Part shown: positions 17,228-25,745 of the stretch, piece by piece | Layout of the letters: each line of letters opens with the position of its first letter | Numbering within the stretch: the first letter of the stretch is position 1 | Source: PALSA-693 sp963702305 | GTDB taxonomy: Bacteria; Actinomycetota; Acidimicrobiia; Acidimicrobiales; Palsa-688 | DNA: 64,000 nt | Assembly: GCA_963702305.1 (NCBI GenBank) | Contig: CAVPBX010000018.1 | Location: 1 to 64,000, forward strand | Direction of reading: 5' to 3' | Program-made: the position numbers and the translations under genes | The notes under the pieces: model-generated | Database searches by the model: none | Seen by the model: only the letters and a program-made list of their open reading frames with translations | Told to the model about the DNA's origin: nothing

Positions 17228-17469
17228 CCGACGTTGCATCCGCCGACGAACAGTCTCGACTTTTCGGCGGTTCGGTGCTCGAACGATCGAAGCGCCTTAA
17301 CCCTCCGCGTAGACTCCACGCAGTCGCCACGAACAACGATAAGGCCCTCTGCGGCACACTCATCGGCGGATAGTCGGCGTCCAACGCGACACGCCGCCAC
17401 GGCTCCTATGGAGATGGCCTTCGCGATGCGTTTCCGGCGACTCGTCGCGGACGCCCGAAAGGATCCACA

Positions 17470-17505
17470 CCACCATTCCGTTGGCCCGGGCCAACGGAAT
17501 GGTGG
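17470..17505. repeat. 36-bp perfect palindrome between convergent genes
   Basis: CCACCATTCCGTTGGCCC followed directly by its exact complement, with no spacer. It lies between the FAD oxidoreductase (plus) and hemerythrin gene (minus), 47 bases from the latter's stop. It could fold into a long hairpin acting as a bidirectional terminator, or be an operator; an assembly inversion artefact is also possible. Confidence 0.7.
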
Positions 17506-17551
17506 CGCCCCGACATCAGCCGCTGGCACCCGTCCCGACCGTGGTTGGTTC

Positions 17552-18091
17552 TTAGCGGTTACGGACGGTGCGGTCGCGAACGCGGTCCCACGACGAGGCC
17601 ATCCGAGTTGTCCATTGGTAGACGGGGCCGAGCGCGAGCAAGTGCGGGTGGGGATGCGAGAGGATCACGTTCTCTGCGCCCCGCATCTTGGCCCCCAGCT
17701 CATCAAGCTCAGCGGCGCTCAGCTGATCGCGCATCGCCGGCACCAGCACGCGGGCGCAGCGGTCCTGGTGCGCCTCGAACACGTCGAGCAGTTCGGTAAC
17801 CAGGTCCGGCATGTCCGGCGAGTTGATCTTGCGCCGCTCGCTGAGCACCAGCAGGTGCTCCATCCGCTTGTAGTCGCGACGCAGCTCCTCAGCGAGGTGG
17901 TCCGACCCGAGCCGGCGCTTCTTGACCAGCGGGTAGAGGAAGGTGCGTTCCACGGCCACATGGGTGGTGACCTGCTTGACGGTCTCCAGCCACGCCGCCG
18001 CCCTGTCGGCATCGGGGTCCCGCACCCCGACGAAGCACTCGCGCAGGTCCTCGTGCTCCCGGGTCAGTACATCCACGGCGCTCTCCCCCAT
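17552..18091 (-). CDS. Hemerythrin HHE-domain protein
   Basis: 179 residues. A four-helix HHE cation-binding fold is suggested by well-placed metal ligands: LTREHEDLRECF, VTTHVAVERTFLYPLV, DYKRMEHLLVLSE and LLDVFEAHQDRCARVLVPAM, i.e. H-E, H-E, H and H/E along the helices. Such proteins bind a di-iron centre and sense or carry O2 or NO, or protect against oxidative damage. It is divergent from the TraR/DksA-like gene at 18263. The exact start is uncertain (ATG 18091 or 18100), and the tail (TTRMASSWDRVRDRTVRNR) is outside the fold. Confidence 0.85.
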   Translation of the reverse strand: MGESAVDVLTREHEDLRECFVGVRDPDADRAAAWLETVKQVTTHVAVERTFLYPLVKKRRLGSDHLAEELRRDYKRMEHLLVLSERRKINSPDMPDLVTELLDVFEAHQDRCARVLVPAMRDQLSAAELDELGAKMRGAENVILSHPHPHLLALGPVYQWTTRMASSWDRVRDRTVRNR

Positions 18092-18262
18092 ACCGCACAC
18101 AGTACCGATATGGTTGCGCTACTTAGCAGCGAGCCTGGTCCGAGCTTGATGTTGGCACGCCCGCGGGTCCGCTACAGTCGCCGACCCACGAGCCGACCGA
18201 GACGCCACCTCGTCGACCGAAATTCGTCCCCCCGCGAACCTTCACTCCTCCAAGGGAACATC

Positions 18263-18643
18263 ATGTTGAATGACGCCAACACGGCCGCAGCGATTGACCA
18301 CCGGACCAACCTGGGCTGGACGCACGCGGACCTGACCGCCAAGCTTGCCGGCCTGCAAGACGACCTGCGGGCTCTCGAAGACGGCGACGCCGACATGTCG
18401 TTCGGCGAGGACGGCGGCGAAGGATCCGCCGTATCAGTCGATCGGGACCGCCTCGTTGCACTGATGGCCGCCGTCGCCGCACAACTCGCTGACACCGAAG
18501 TGTCCCTGGCCCGCTTGGACGCCGGCACCTACGGTGTCTGCGAGTACTGCGATCAGCCGATACCGCCTGCTCGGCTCGAAGCAGTGCCGAACGCCAGGCT
18601 GTGCGTCTCCTGCAAGGCCGGGGGTATCAACTCGCGTCGCTAG
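18263..18643 (+). CDS. TraR/DksA-type zinc-finger protein
   Basis: 126 residues from ATG 18263 with AAGGGA upstream. Residues 20-85 form the long coiled coil (DLTAKLAGLQDDLRALEDGD; ALMAAVAAQLADTEVSLARL), followed by the zinc finger YGVCEYCDQPIPPARLEAVPN and ARLCVSC, giving C-x2-C-x17-C-x2-C spacing. DksA-like proteins enter the RNA polymerase secondary channel and adjust rRNA and stress transcription; an acidic DGDAD at the coiled-coil tip fits that role. The upstream spacer (162 bp) is shared with hemerythrin, suggesting stress-linked expression, which is inference. Confidence 0.85.
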   Translation: MLNDANTAAAIDHRTNLGWTHADLTAKLAGLQDDLRALEDGDADMSFGEDGGEGSAVSVDRDRLVALMAAVAAQLADTEVSLARLDAGTYGVCEYCDQPIPPARLEAVPNARLCVSCKAGGINSRR

Positions 18644-18770
18644 AGCTTCGGCGGCCTGGATCTGGTTTCCGTAGCAAGGGCCAACCGAACTGAGGCAGGC
18701 GACGTCGGGTAGGGCGATAGGACCGGCCCTGATGATTTCGGCGCAGTGGTGAGGGGCGCCTTAGGATCGG

Positions 18771-19367
18771 ATGGTGAACCGGATCCCGTGGTGGGCTGTT
18801 GCGTCTGCGACGGCCGCCCCGGTGCTGCTCGGGGTTGGCGTGACGCTGGCCCAGTCACGCCAGCCACCGGGATACGACCCGACGCGCGACACGATCAGCG
18901 CACTTGCCTCCTATGGTGCCGCGGACCGATGGGTGATGACCTCGGCTCTGGCCGGCCTGGGTGTTTGCCATGTCATCACCGCGAAAGGATTGCGACCCGC
19001 GCCATCATCCGGTCGGGTGGTCTTCGGTGCCGGGGGCGTGGCGACGGTCATGGTGGCGGCGTTCGCTCAGCCCGCCCACGGGAACTCGCGGGCTCACACC
19101 GCCGCCGCCACGGTCGCGTTGACAGCCCTGGCTATCTGGCCTCTGTTCGCGGCGCGCCGCGGACTGGGAGCCCCACTGTTGACGCGCTCCGCCTCGGCTG
19201 CCGCGTCAGTTGTGCTCCTCGGGCTGGTGGTGTGGTTCGCGGCTGATCTTCACGGCGGTGAGCGCGGACTCGCTGAGCGAGTAGCAGTGGGCGCAGAGGC
19301 GCTATGGCCCCTGGCTGTCGTCGTCACGACGCGGCGAGCTCTCAGTCATTCCGGTGATCCCAGGTGA
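18771..19367 (+). CDS. DUF998 family membrane protein
   Basis: 198 residues with about six hydrophobic segments (WWAVASATAAPVLLGVGVTL; VMTSALAGLGVCHVITAKGL; GVATVMVAAFAQPAHG; VALTALAIWPLFAA; VVLLGLVVWFAADLH; ALWPLAVVVTTRRAL). The motif PGYDPTRDTISALASYGAADRW in the first loop is the DUF998 hallmark. It is an integral membrane protein of unknown function. Its stop overlaps a GTG that could start the next small gene. Confidence 0.8.
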   Translation: MVNRIPWWAVASATAAPVLLGVGVTLAQSRQPPGYDPTRDTISALASYGAADRWVMTSALAGLGVCHVITAKGLRPAPSSGRVVFGAGGVATVMVAAFAQPAHGNSRAHTAAATVALTALAIWPLFAARRGLGAPLLTRSASAAASVVLLGLVVWFAADLHGGERGLAERVAVGAEALWPLAVVVTTRRALSHSGDPR

Positions 19368-19432
19368 ACACCGATCGGCACCTAGGCGTGCGTGGCTTCC
19401 GACGAGCCCGGAGAGGTGGGAGACTTGCGGTC

Positions 19433-19633
19433 ATGCCCGTACAAGCTTCCTTCGGCCGCAAGACAACGTATCGGGCGTATGGCATCCATGGAGACCAGCT
19501 TGCCTCTGAGGAGCTGGGGTCCGACGAGGAAGCCGTTGCGTGGGCACGTCGGCTCATAAAGGAGGGCCTCTCCGTCGAGCGTCTGAGCAGACAGATTACT
19601 GCGGGCTTCGGGATGGACATTCCACTGCCGTGA
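19433..19633 (+). CDS. Small hypothetical protein
   Basis: 66 residues from ATG 19433 (GAGAGGTGGGAGA upstream at about 19410-19423 could serve as ribosome-binding site). Composition is normal: FGRKTTYRAYGIHGDQLASE, then DEEAVAWARRLIKEGLSVER, a helix with alternating charge. No family is recognised. A GTG at 19364 that overlaps the DUF998 stop gives an Arg-rich 23-residue extension and is less likely. Confidence 0.5.
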   Translation: MPVQASFGRKTTYRAYGIHGDQLASEELGSDEEAVAWARRLIKEGLSVERLSRQITAGFGMDIPLP

Positions 19634-19680
19634 CGCAAGACACAAGGCTACGGGAGCGGTTCCTCTAATCCCTGCCCCGT

Positions 19681-20758
19681 TCAGATCTTGTAGAGGCGGG
19701 CCGCGTTCTCGCCGAAGATCAACCGCCGCTGCTGTTCGCTCAGCGTCTCGGAGGCCTCTTCGAGTTCACGGACGACGCCCGGGATCTTCGCGTCGGGGTG
19801 CGGGTAATCCGAAGCCCACACGATCCGGTCGGAGCCGACGTACTTGCTGTTTGCCGTATAGGCCAGCGCCTCTTCGTCGGGATCGAAGCTGATGTAACAC
19901 TGGCGCTTGAAGATCTCCGAAGGCGGCGTCTTCTGGTAGCGGCTGCCGAACACGTCAAGGTGGTGATCGAATCGCTCCAGCATCGGCGCGCACCAACCGC
20001 CGGAGCCCTCGAGGAACACGACAGTCAGCTGCGGAAACCGCTCGCAGATACCGCCGGCCACGAACCAGCCCATCGCCACCATGACATCCAACGCGTTGCC
20101 GAGACCCTGGCGTAGCGCCAGACCCTTCTCGGGATTGCCGTAGGCATCCTCCTGCAGTCCGAGCCGGCTGACAACGTTCCATGGCATGTCGTGGAACGAG
20201 TACGGGTGCACCCCGACGGGGCAGCCGAGCTGCGCCGCCGCGTCCCAGAACGGGTCGTAAATCGGGTCATTGAGCTTCTTGTTCCCGATGTAGGGCGCCG
20301 GGCGGATCATCACCGCCTTGAAGTCGAGATCCTGCACGCAGCGTTCCATCTCCTTGACCGCCAGCCCGGGGTCTTGGAGCGCGACCAGACCCACGCCATA
20401 GAGACGCGCTCGGGTCACCCAAGCAATACTCGTGCAGCCAACGGTTGTACTCTTGCGCCATGGTGTGAAACGTGCCGGGGTCCGGCACCCACATCAGGCC
20501 CTGCAGCGTCGGGTACAACACGGCGACGTCAATACCGTCGGCGTCCATGTCCTCCAGGCGGGGACCAGGCTCGGAGGCCCCGGGCCGGTTCATCAGTTCG
20601 GCGTGGGACGCCTCCATCGGTGCCGGGTCCTCTGGTGCGGGTGGGGCATCTCCAATGATCCTGGCCATAAAGGCGGTGAGGATTTCCTCGGGCAGCTGCA
20701 ACTGCTCCACCACATGCCCGTCCGCGTCGATCATCGCCATACCGTCACTACTGCTCAC
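19681..20758 (-). CDS. Amidohydrolase-2 family metal hydrolase, frame broken near 20410
   Basis: About 358 residues. GTG 20758 follows GGGGGA; the N-terminal frame gives MIDADGHVVEQLQLPEEI (D-x-D-x-H metal site) and continues to YNRWLHEYCLGDP. From there the next frame takes over with RARLYGVGLVALQDPGLAVK, KAVMIRPAPYIGNKKLND, VGVHPYSFHDMP (His ligand), VFLEGSGGWCAPMLERF and WASDYPHPDAKIPG, ending FGENAARLYKI. The family is Amidohydro_2 (decarboxylase/hydrolase TIM barrels such as ACMSD and related enzymes). Both halves are well conserved, so a one-base indel between about 20402 and 20416 is the simplest reading. The intact paralogue at 58664 shows the normal continuous layout. Confidence 0.85.
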
Positions 20759-20910
20759 CGCTTCCCCCTTTTTGCTCGCATCGACAGCCCCCTCGCGCCT
20801 CGTCCCGGTCGTCGAGCGGAAGCGGCCGCCCGACTCTGGCAACACTACTGGTGTTAGCCGAGAGGACAAAGCGGCTCCGTTGTTCGCTGGGCGCCTGCGA
20901 TGCTTGGGCG

Positions 20911-21513
20911 ATGTCGAGCTTTGATGACGTGTTCGCCGAGGTCATGGACCAGGCCACCAGCGTCGGCGCCGTCGCCACGTTGACCTCGAACCAGGTCAAC
21001 GGCGTGGTGAGCGTGACCAAGGCGGCGTTGGAGTCGTTCCTGGGCGACGATTCAGACGCCTATGGCCGCTACCTCGGCACCGATGACACGGGCGGGGTGC
21101 AGCTGTTCAGCGATCGTTGGGCGGGGGCGACGCCTCCGGGCGGCCTCCAAGAGGCGTTCGTGGACGGCCAGCCCTACGCCCGCCAGAAGCAAGACAACGT
21201 GGGTCTCGAGGTTCACAAATCGGCGCGGACGGGGGACTACCGATGCGTCGTGACGCTGGGTAGCTGGGGGAACGCCACGTTCACCTTGACTGGCGAGCTC
21301 CAGGCCGACGTGTTGGTTGCAAAAGGTGAGTCGGTAGGCCCTGACCGGGGTGCGGGGACACCGGAGCCGGCTGTCTACATGCTGTCGCTCAAGGTGGTAC
21401 CCGTGCCTGCCCTCAACCCCCCCTCCTGGTGGCGTACCGCACTAATTCCGATTCAGCACCGCTCGAGTCCAGCCGGACGCCTCAACAACAGAGCAGCGTT
21501 CGTACAACCCTAG
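20911..21513 (+). CDS. Hypothetical protein, 200 residues
   Basis: From ATG 20911. Residues 1-150 look like a real protein: SSFDDVFAEVMDQATSVGAV, NGVVSVTKAALESFLGDDSD, and beta strands DYRCVVTLGSWGNATFTLTG. The last 35 residues (PPSWWRTALIPIQHRSSPAG onward) are low quality, so the natural end may be earlier or the tail altered by an indel. No signal, membrane segment or known family is recognised. It is divergent from the amidohydrolase and followed by a small glycine-zipper gene. Confidence 0.5.
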   Translation: MSSFDDVFAEVMDQATSVGAVATLTSNQVNGVVSVTKAALESFLGDDSDAYGRYLGTDDTGGVQLFSDRWAGATPPGGLQEAFVDGQPYARQKQDNVGLEVHKSARTGDYRCVVTLGSWGNATFTLTGELQADVLVAKGESVGPDRGAGTPEPAVYMLSLKVVPVPALNPPSWWRTALIPIQHRSSPAGRLNNRAAFVQP

Positions 21514-21602
21514 GTGGACCGCGAATACATCGACCGGTGGATTGTCCCATCCACCACGGAGACCTACGATCGCTCGGACGCAGACGACCAGGAGGTAGGG
21601 GC

Positions 21603-21839
21603 ATGGCCGAGGAATCGGACAGTCTGGCCAAGGATGCGGGGGGCACCGCCGGGACGGTAGCGGGAGCCCTCTCGGGAGCCCGGTTTCTGTCGGGCCTGGT
21701 GCCTATCCCCTTCGTCGGGCCGGTCGTGGGTGCCGTCGTGGGCGGTGTCGTTGGGAGCGAGGTCGGCCGTCGCCTCGGTAAGGCGGTCGTCGACGGTGGT
21801 AGCGCGTTTGTGAAAACCCTGACTTCGCCTTCCTCATGA
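21603..21839 (+). CDS. Small glycine-zipper protein
   Basis: 78 residues from ATG 21603, preceded by GGAGGTAGGGG, an excellent ribosome-binding site. The middle is Gly/Val-rich: VPIPFVGPVVGAVVGGVVGS followed by EVGRRLGKAVVDGGSAF. G-x3-G spacing marks a glycine zipper that inserts in or packs against membranes. The N-terminus is acidic and soluble. The function is unknown. It converges on the isoaspartyl peptidase operon. Confidence 0.6.
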   Translation: MAEESDSLAKDAGGTAGTVAGALSGARFLSGLVPIPFVGPVVGAVVGGVVGSEVGRRLGKAVVDGGSAFVKTLTSPSS

Positions 21840-21943
21840 CCGCGGTCGGCTGAAGAGCCGCGTCGAGAGCTCCGCGATCTCCTCCGGCGTCATGCCGACG
21901 AGGACACGCGACAGGTCGCGCCCTCGAGTACTGCGCGGCACGG

Positions 21944-22864
21944 TCAACCGATGACGGTGGTGTGGCGGCCCTCGGCGTGGCGGACGCCGCGGGCCATAGC
22001 CCGGGTGGTGAATGCGCCAGCCCACGTTCCGTCGGCGCCCAGGGCGATCCCGCCTCCGTCCCCGCCATAGCGGTCGACCGCCTCCAGCGCGGTGCGCAGT
22101 GCCGCAGTCAGGCGGTCCCCGACCGCGTGCCGGTCCGCGACCACTCGAGCGAACCCGGCCAAGATGAAGGCCTCACCGGTCCCGGTGGCGGATACCGCGC
22201 AACCATGGTCGGCCCACAGCCCGGCGCCGGGGATCGGCGAATCGCCGATGCGACCGGGGAGCTGTCCGGCGCGCCCGCCGGTCGAGGTGGCCGCCGCGTA
22301 CCGCCCGTCCACGCTGACCGCCACGGCGCCGACCGTGCCCCCATCGGAAAGGGGCTTCCTGAATGCGGCCGGGGCGGTGACCCCCGGAGGGCGCGAGCCG
22401 GTGGGGGTGAGATCGGGCACTGATGCGCTGCCCGCGAAGGTGTCGGCGCCTGCCCCGGCCAGCAGGATCGGACCGCCGTGGCGGAGCACGGCTGCGGCGG
22501 CCCGGATGGGCGAATGCGACCTCAGGCAGGCGACGGCTCCGGCCCGGCCGGAGTCGTCCATCACCGCGGCGTCCATCTCGAAGGTGCCGGTCGACGTCGG
22601 CACCGAGCCAAGTCCGGCGTTGAAACCCCCGTGGTTCTCGAGATAGGCAACCGCGGCGACGACTGCGGCGACGGGGCCGGACGCGTCGGCGAGCGCCTCC
22701 CAGCCGGCGTCGAGGGACGCCTCGATAGCGTCGGCGATCTCAGCGGTCAGGGTCTGGGCGTCGGCGTCGCCGTCAACGATCCGGGCATAGGTGCCCGCGC
22801 CTCCGTGCACCACGATTGCCGGCCAGGTGACCGGCCCGTGGTCGAGGTGGAAGGTGGATTCCAT
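21944..22864 (-). CDS. Isoaspartyl peptidase/L-asparaginase, Ntn-hydrolase
   Basis: 306 residues. N-terminus WPAIVVHGGAGTY is the family hallmark. The autocleavage nucleophile is the Thr of DGGTVGAVAVSVDGRYAAAT, preceded by a linker. After it come STGGRAGQLPGRIGDSPIPG with the substrate-binding Arg and Asp, GAGLWADHGCAVSATGTGE, and EAFILAGFAR. These enzymes release isoAsp from damaged peptides or hydrolyse asparagine. The gene is the last in a reverse-strand series after the response regulator (24-base gap), so it may be co-transcribed with the ABC/two-component operon; a functional link is not evident. Confidence 0.87.
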   Translation of the reverse strand: MESTFHLDHGPVTWPAIVVHGGAGTYARIVDGDADAQTLTAEIADAIEASLDAGWEALADASGPVAAVVAAVAYLENHGGFNAGLGSVPTSTGTFEMDAAVMDDSGRAGAVACLRSHSPIRAAAAVLRHGGPILLAGAGADTFAGSASVPDLTPTGSRPPGVTAPAAFRKPLSDGGTVGAVAVSVDGRYAAATSTGGRAGQLPGRIGDSPIPGAGLWADHGCAVSATGTGEAFILAGFARVVADRHAVGDRLTAALRTALEAVDRYGGDGGGIALGADGTWAGAFTTRAMARGVRHAEGRHTTVIG

Positions 22865-22888
22865 AGGCGATTCTGCCTTCCAACGCGA

Positions 22889-23557
22889 TTAGCCGTCCAA
22901 ATAGCGCAGGACGGCGAGCACCCGACGGTGATCGGTCGGTGACGCCGGAAGGTCGAGCTTGGAGAAAATGTTGGCGACGTGCTTCTCGACGGCCCCCTCC
23001 GAAATCACGAGCGTGGCGGCTATCGCCGCGTTGGTGCGCCCCTCCGCCATCAACGACAGCACCTCTCGCTCCCGGGCCGTCAAGTTGGAGAGCGAGTCAG
23101 TGCGGCGCGACGACCCGACCAGCTGGGTCACCACCTCGGGATCGAGCGCGGTGCCTCCCGACGCGACACGAACCAGCGCCTCGACGAAGTCGCTGACGTC
23201 GGCGACGCGGTCCTTGAGCAGGTAACCGATCCCTGCCGCCCCTCCGGCCAGCAGCTCGGCGGCATATCGGGTCTCGACGTACTGGGAGAAGAGGAGGATC
23301 CCGAGCTTAGGGTAGGCCCGCCGCAGCTCCAGGGCGGCCCGCAAGCCCTCGTCCGTGAAGGTCGGTGGCATCCGGATGTCGACCACTGCGACATCAGGGC
23401 ACTCGTCGTCGACGGCCTTGCGCAGGGCGGCGGGGTCGCTGACCGCTCCGGTGACGACGAATCCCCGGTTGCCGAGCAATTGCACCAAGCCGTCTCGCAG
23501 TACAGCCGAGTCTTCGGCGATAACGACCCGGATGGCGTCGGATATCAGGCGTGACAA
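22889..23557 (-). CDS. NarL/FixJ-family response regulator
   Basis: 222 residues. Receiver domain: IRVVIAEDSAVLRDGLVQLL with the acidic pocket, phosphoacceptor Asp in VAVVDIRMPP, then GILLFSQYVE (Thr/Ser switch region) and GYLLKDRV with the conserved Lys. The C-terminal LuxR HTH is LTAREREVLSLMAEGRTNAA, then VISEGAVEKHVANIFSKLDL. The TTG start at 23557 overlaps the kinase stop by 13 bases, so the pair is translationally coupled. It should be phosphorylated by the kinase just upstream and probably controls the adjoining ABC exporter. Confidence 0.92.
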   Translation of the reverse strand: MSRLISDAIRVVIAEDSAVLRDGLVQLLGNRGFVVTGAVSDPAALRKAVDDECPDVAVVDIRMPPTFTDEGLRAALELRRAYPKLGILLFSQYVETRYAAELLAGGAAGIGYLLKDRVADVSDFVEALVRVASGGTALDPEVVTQLVGSSRRTDSLSNLTAREREVLSLMAEGRTNAAIAATLVISEGAVEKHVANIFSKLDLPASPTDHRRVLAVLRYLDG

Positions 23558-24948
23558 GGCAGGTCCACCGTGACCACGGTCGGGCCACCCGGGGGGCTGG
23601 CGATGCTCAGGTGGCCGTCCACGGCCCCGACCCGGTCGGTCAGTCCGGCCAGGCCGCTCGAGGAGGAGCCGACCCGGGTAAGCACCGCCCCGCCCCGCCC
23701 GTCATCGCGGACCACAATCCGCAGCCAGGATCCGTGTTCGACGCAGCTGACCGATGCCCGTGACGCTTGTGCATGCTGGGCTACGTTCGCCAGCAGCTCG
23801 GCCACGCAAAAATAGGCGATCGCCTCGAGGGCCGGGGTGGGACGGGCCTCCACGGACACGGTCAGCTCAGTGGGGATGGCGGCCCGAGCGGTGAGCGTGG
23901 CCAGGGCGCTCGCCAGACCGGTGTCGAGCACCGGCGGGTGGATCCCTCGGGCCAGATCGCGTAGCTCCACGATGGCCTCCTTGGCCCCGCTGTGGGCCTG
24001 GTCGATCAGGAGGCGGATCTGCTCCACATCGAGGTCGTGCTCGTTGGCCAGTTCCTCCTTGGCCTGCCCGAGCCGCATGGCTAACGCCACCAGCTGGGCC
24101 TGGGTGCCGTCGTGAAGGTCTCGCTCGATCCGCCGCAGCATGGCCGCCGAGGCGTCGACGGTCTGGGCGCGGGACTCCTCGAGGGTTCGCACCCGGGCCG
24201 TCGTGGCATCGGGCCCGAGCAGGAGGCGCATGAGTTGGCGGTCGATGTACACGACAAGACGCATGGGCCAGGGAGCAAGCAAGAAGAGCAGCGCCCCGTA
24301 GAGGAACAGCAACTCCGGATGGAGCACGCCGGACTGGCCGGGGCCGGTGCCGGGGCCGATGCCGATACCGTTTCGGAGGGGTCCGAAGCCGCTTACCGAG
24401 CCGTGGCCACCCGACAGGCCGTACACGAGACATAAGAAGCCCTCGATCCACACGCTCAGTGCGAACCAGATGCCGAAGACGAACACCGGGATCTTGGCCA
24501 CCCCGTAGCCGAGCGCCCGCCACCCGGCCCAGTCCCGGAACGCAGCTCCGAGCCAACCGAAGAATCCAGGCCGGGCGAGGAACGGGTCGGGTTCGGGGAT
24601 GCGCTCGTCGAGGAAATGGCGGGCGAGGGCCCGGTGCCAGGCGCCGATCCCCCGGGCCCCGCGAAGCGAAGCGGCGATGAGGAGCAACCCGACGAAGACG
24701 ACGGCCAGCAGCACCCCGACCCCCAGGGTGGCCACGACGAACACCGCGCCGAGACAGCCCACGATCCCGCTGATCAGGAAGAACGCCAGCTCCAACCACG
24801 TCCGCCGCTGGAACGGCTCCCGCAGGATCGTTCGGGCGATCCCCCGCCCCTGATCCACGCGCGCAGCCGGAATGGTGACCGTCCGCTGCTTGCCCCCGAG
24901 CCGGAGGTGGAAGCGGACGGCCCCGTCCCTCGCCCGCGTCTCGGTCAC
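23545..24948 (-). CDS. Sensor histidine kinase with actinobacterial putative-sensor domain
   Basis: 467 residues from GTG 24948, whose GTGA overlaps the permease stop. Two pairs of membrane helices (ELAFFLISGIVGCLGAVFVV, VLLAVVFVGLLLIAASLRG, and KIPVFVFGIWFALSVWIEGF with LLFLYGALLFLLAPWPMRLV) form the PF13796-like sensor. The HisKA_3 box RRIERDLHDGTQAQLVALAM holds the phosphorylated His. ATPase motifs: YFCVAELLANVAQHAQAS (N box) and RDDGRGGA with GSSSSGLAGLTDRV (G boxes). An upstream open frame to 25890 is a shadow of the permease gene. Confidence 0.92.
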   Translation of the reverse strand: MTETRARDGAVRFHLRLGGKQRTVTIPAARVDQGRGIARTILREPFQRRTWLELAFFLISGIVGCLGAVFVVATLGVGVLLAVVFVGLLLIAASLRGARGIGAWHRALARHFLDERIPEPDPFLARPGFFGWLGAAFRDWAGWRALGYGVAKIPVFVFGIWFALSVWIEGFLCLVYGLSGGHGSVSGFGPLRNGIGIGPGTGPGQSGVLHPELLFLYGALLFLLAPWPMRLVVYIDRQLMRLLLGPDATTARVRTLEESRAQTVDASAAMLRRIERDLHDGTQAQLVALAMRLGQAKEELANEHDLDVEQIRLLIDQAHSGAKEAIVELRDLARGIHPPVLDTGLASALATLTARAAIPTELTVSVEARPTPALEAIAYFCVAELLANVAQHAQASRASVSCVEHGSWLRIVVRDDGRGGAVLTRVGSSSSGLAGLTDRVGAVDGHLSIASPPGGPTVVTVDLPCHA

Positions 24949-25745
24949 GCGTCCCGCGAGATGAACAGCACTGCTCCGGCGACGAGCACAGCAGCGGCGT
25001 AGGCGACCATCAGCACCAACCCTAGGGTCGGCGACAGCTGATCGGGATTCCTGACGGTCACTGACACCGAATTGGCCAGCATCTGGACGGGCGTGTAGCG
25101 CGCCGGGTTGCCAGAGAGCTGACGCATCAGGAGCGGGAGCAGGAAGGTGACGCCGACATACGCCGAAATGGCCCCGGCTGTGCTGCGAACGATGGCGCCG
25201 ATGCCCATGCCGAGCATCCCGAACAGCGCCAGGAAGAGGCCGGACATGATCACGGCCCGGGCCACGCCGGGTTGGCCGAGGTGGGCCGACGGGGCGCCGC
25301 CGCCCGAGAGGATCGCCTGCCCGAGGGCGAAGCAGCCGAAGGTGAGCATCTCGCAGATGACCAGCATCCCGGTGCCAGCCACCAGGGCCTTGCCGGCCAG
25401 AAAGAGGGGCCGTCGGGGCGCCGCGGCCAGAGAGGTGCGGATGGTGCCGCTGGCGTACTCCCCCGTCACCACCAGGACCCCGAATACGCCCATGGTAAGG
25501 ATCCCGATCAGTATGCCGGCCAAGGATTGGTTGGTCGGGTCGAAGCCCCGGTAAAAGTCTGGGCCCTTGTGCAGAGCGCTGTTCGTCGAGATGCTCGTCA
25601 CGATGGCCATTCCGGCGATGCTGACGAAGAGGGTCCACAGGGTGGACCGGAGGGTCGCGATCTTGGCCGCCTCCGCGCGGATGACCTGCTTGAGACCGTA
25701 ACGGCCGGTGGGTGTGTACGACGTGAAGAGCGGAACGGTCATCAT
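24945..25745 (-). CDS. ABC-2 type transporter permease
   Basis: 266 residues with six hydrophobic segments (ATLRSTLWTLFVSIAGMAIV, LAGILIGILTMGVFGVLVVT, LVAGTGMLVICEMLTFGCFA, VIMSGLFLALFGMLGMGIGA, AISAYVGVTFLLPLL, LVLMVAYAAAVLVAGAVLFI). GEYASGTIRTSLAAAPRR between helices 2 and 3 is the coupling segment typical of ABC-2 exporters. It overlaps the ATPase gene (start 25745, ATPase stop 25742) and the kinase gene. Together with the ATPase it would form an efflux or antibiotic/lipid exporter controlled by the coupled two-component system. Confidence 0.9.
   Translation of the reverse strand: MMTVPLFTSYTPTGRYGLKQVIRAEAAKIATLRSTLWTLFVSIAGMAIVTSISTNSALHKGPDFYRGFDPTNQSLAGILIGILTMGVFGVLVVTGEYASGTIRTSLAAAPRRPLFLAGKALVAGTGMLVICEMLTFGCFALGQAILSGGGAPSAHLGQPGVARAVIMSGLFLALFGMLGMGIGAIVRSTAGAISAYVGVTFLLPLLMRQLSGNPARYTPVQMLANSVSVTVRNPDQLSPTLGLVLMVAYAAAVLVAGAVLFISRDA

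Noticed and set aside
17234..18262. Upstream extension of the TraR/DksA frame (up to 469 residues)
   Set aside because: It runs antisense through the hemerythrin gene and is not protein-like; ATG 18263 with a ribosome-binding site begins the fold.
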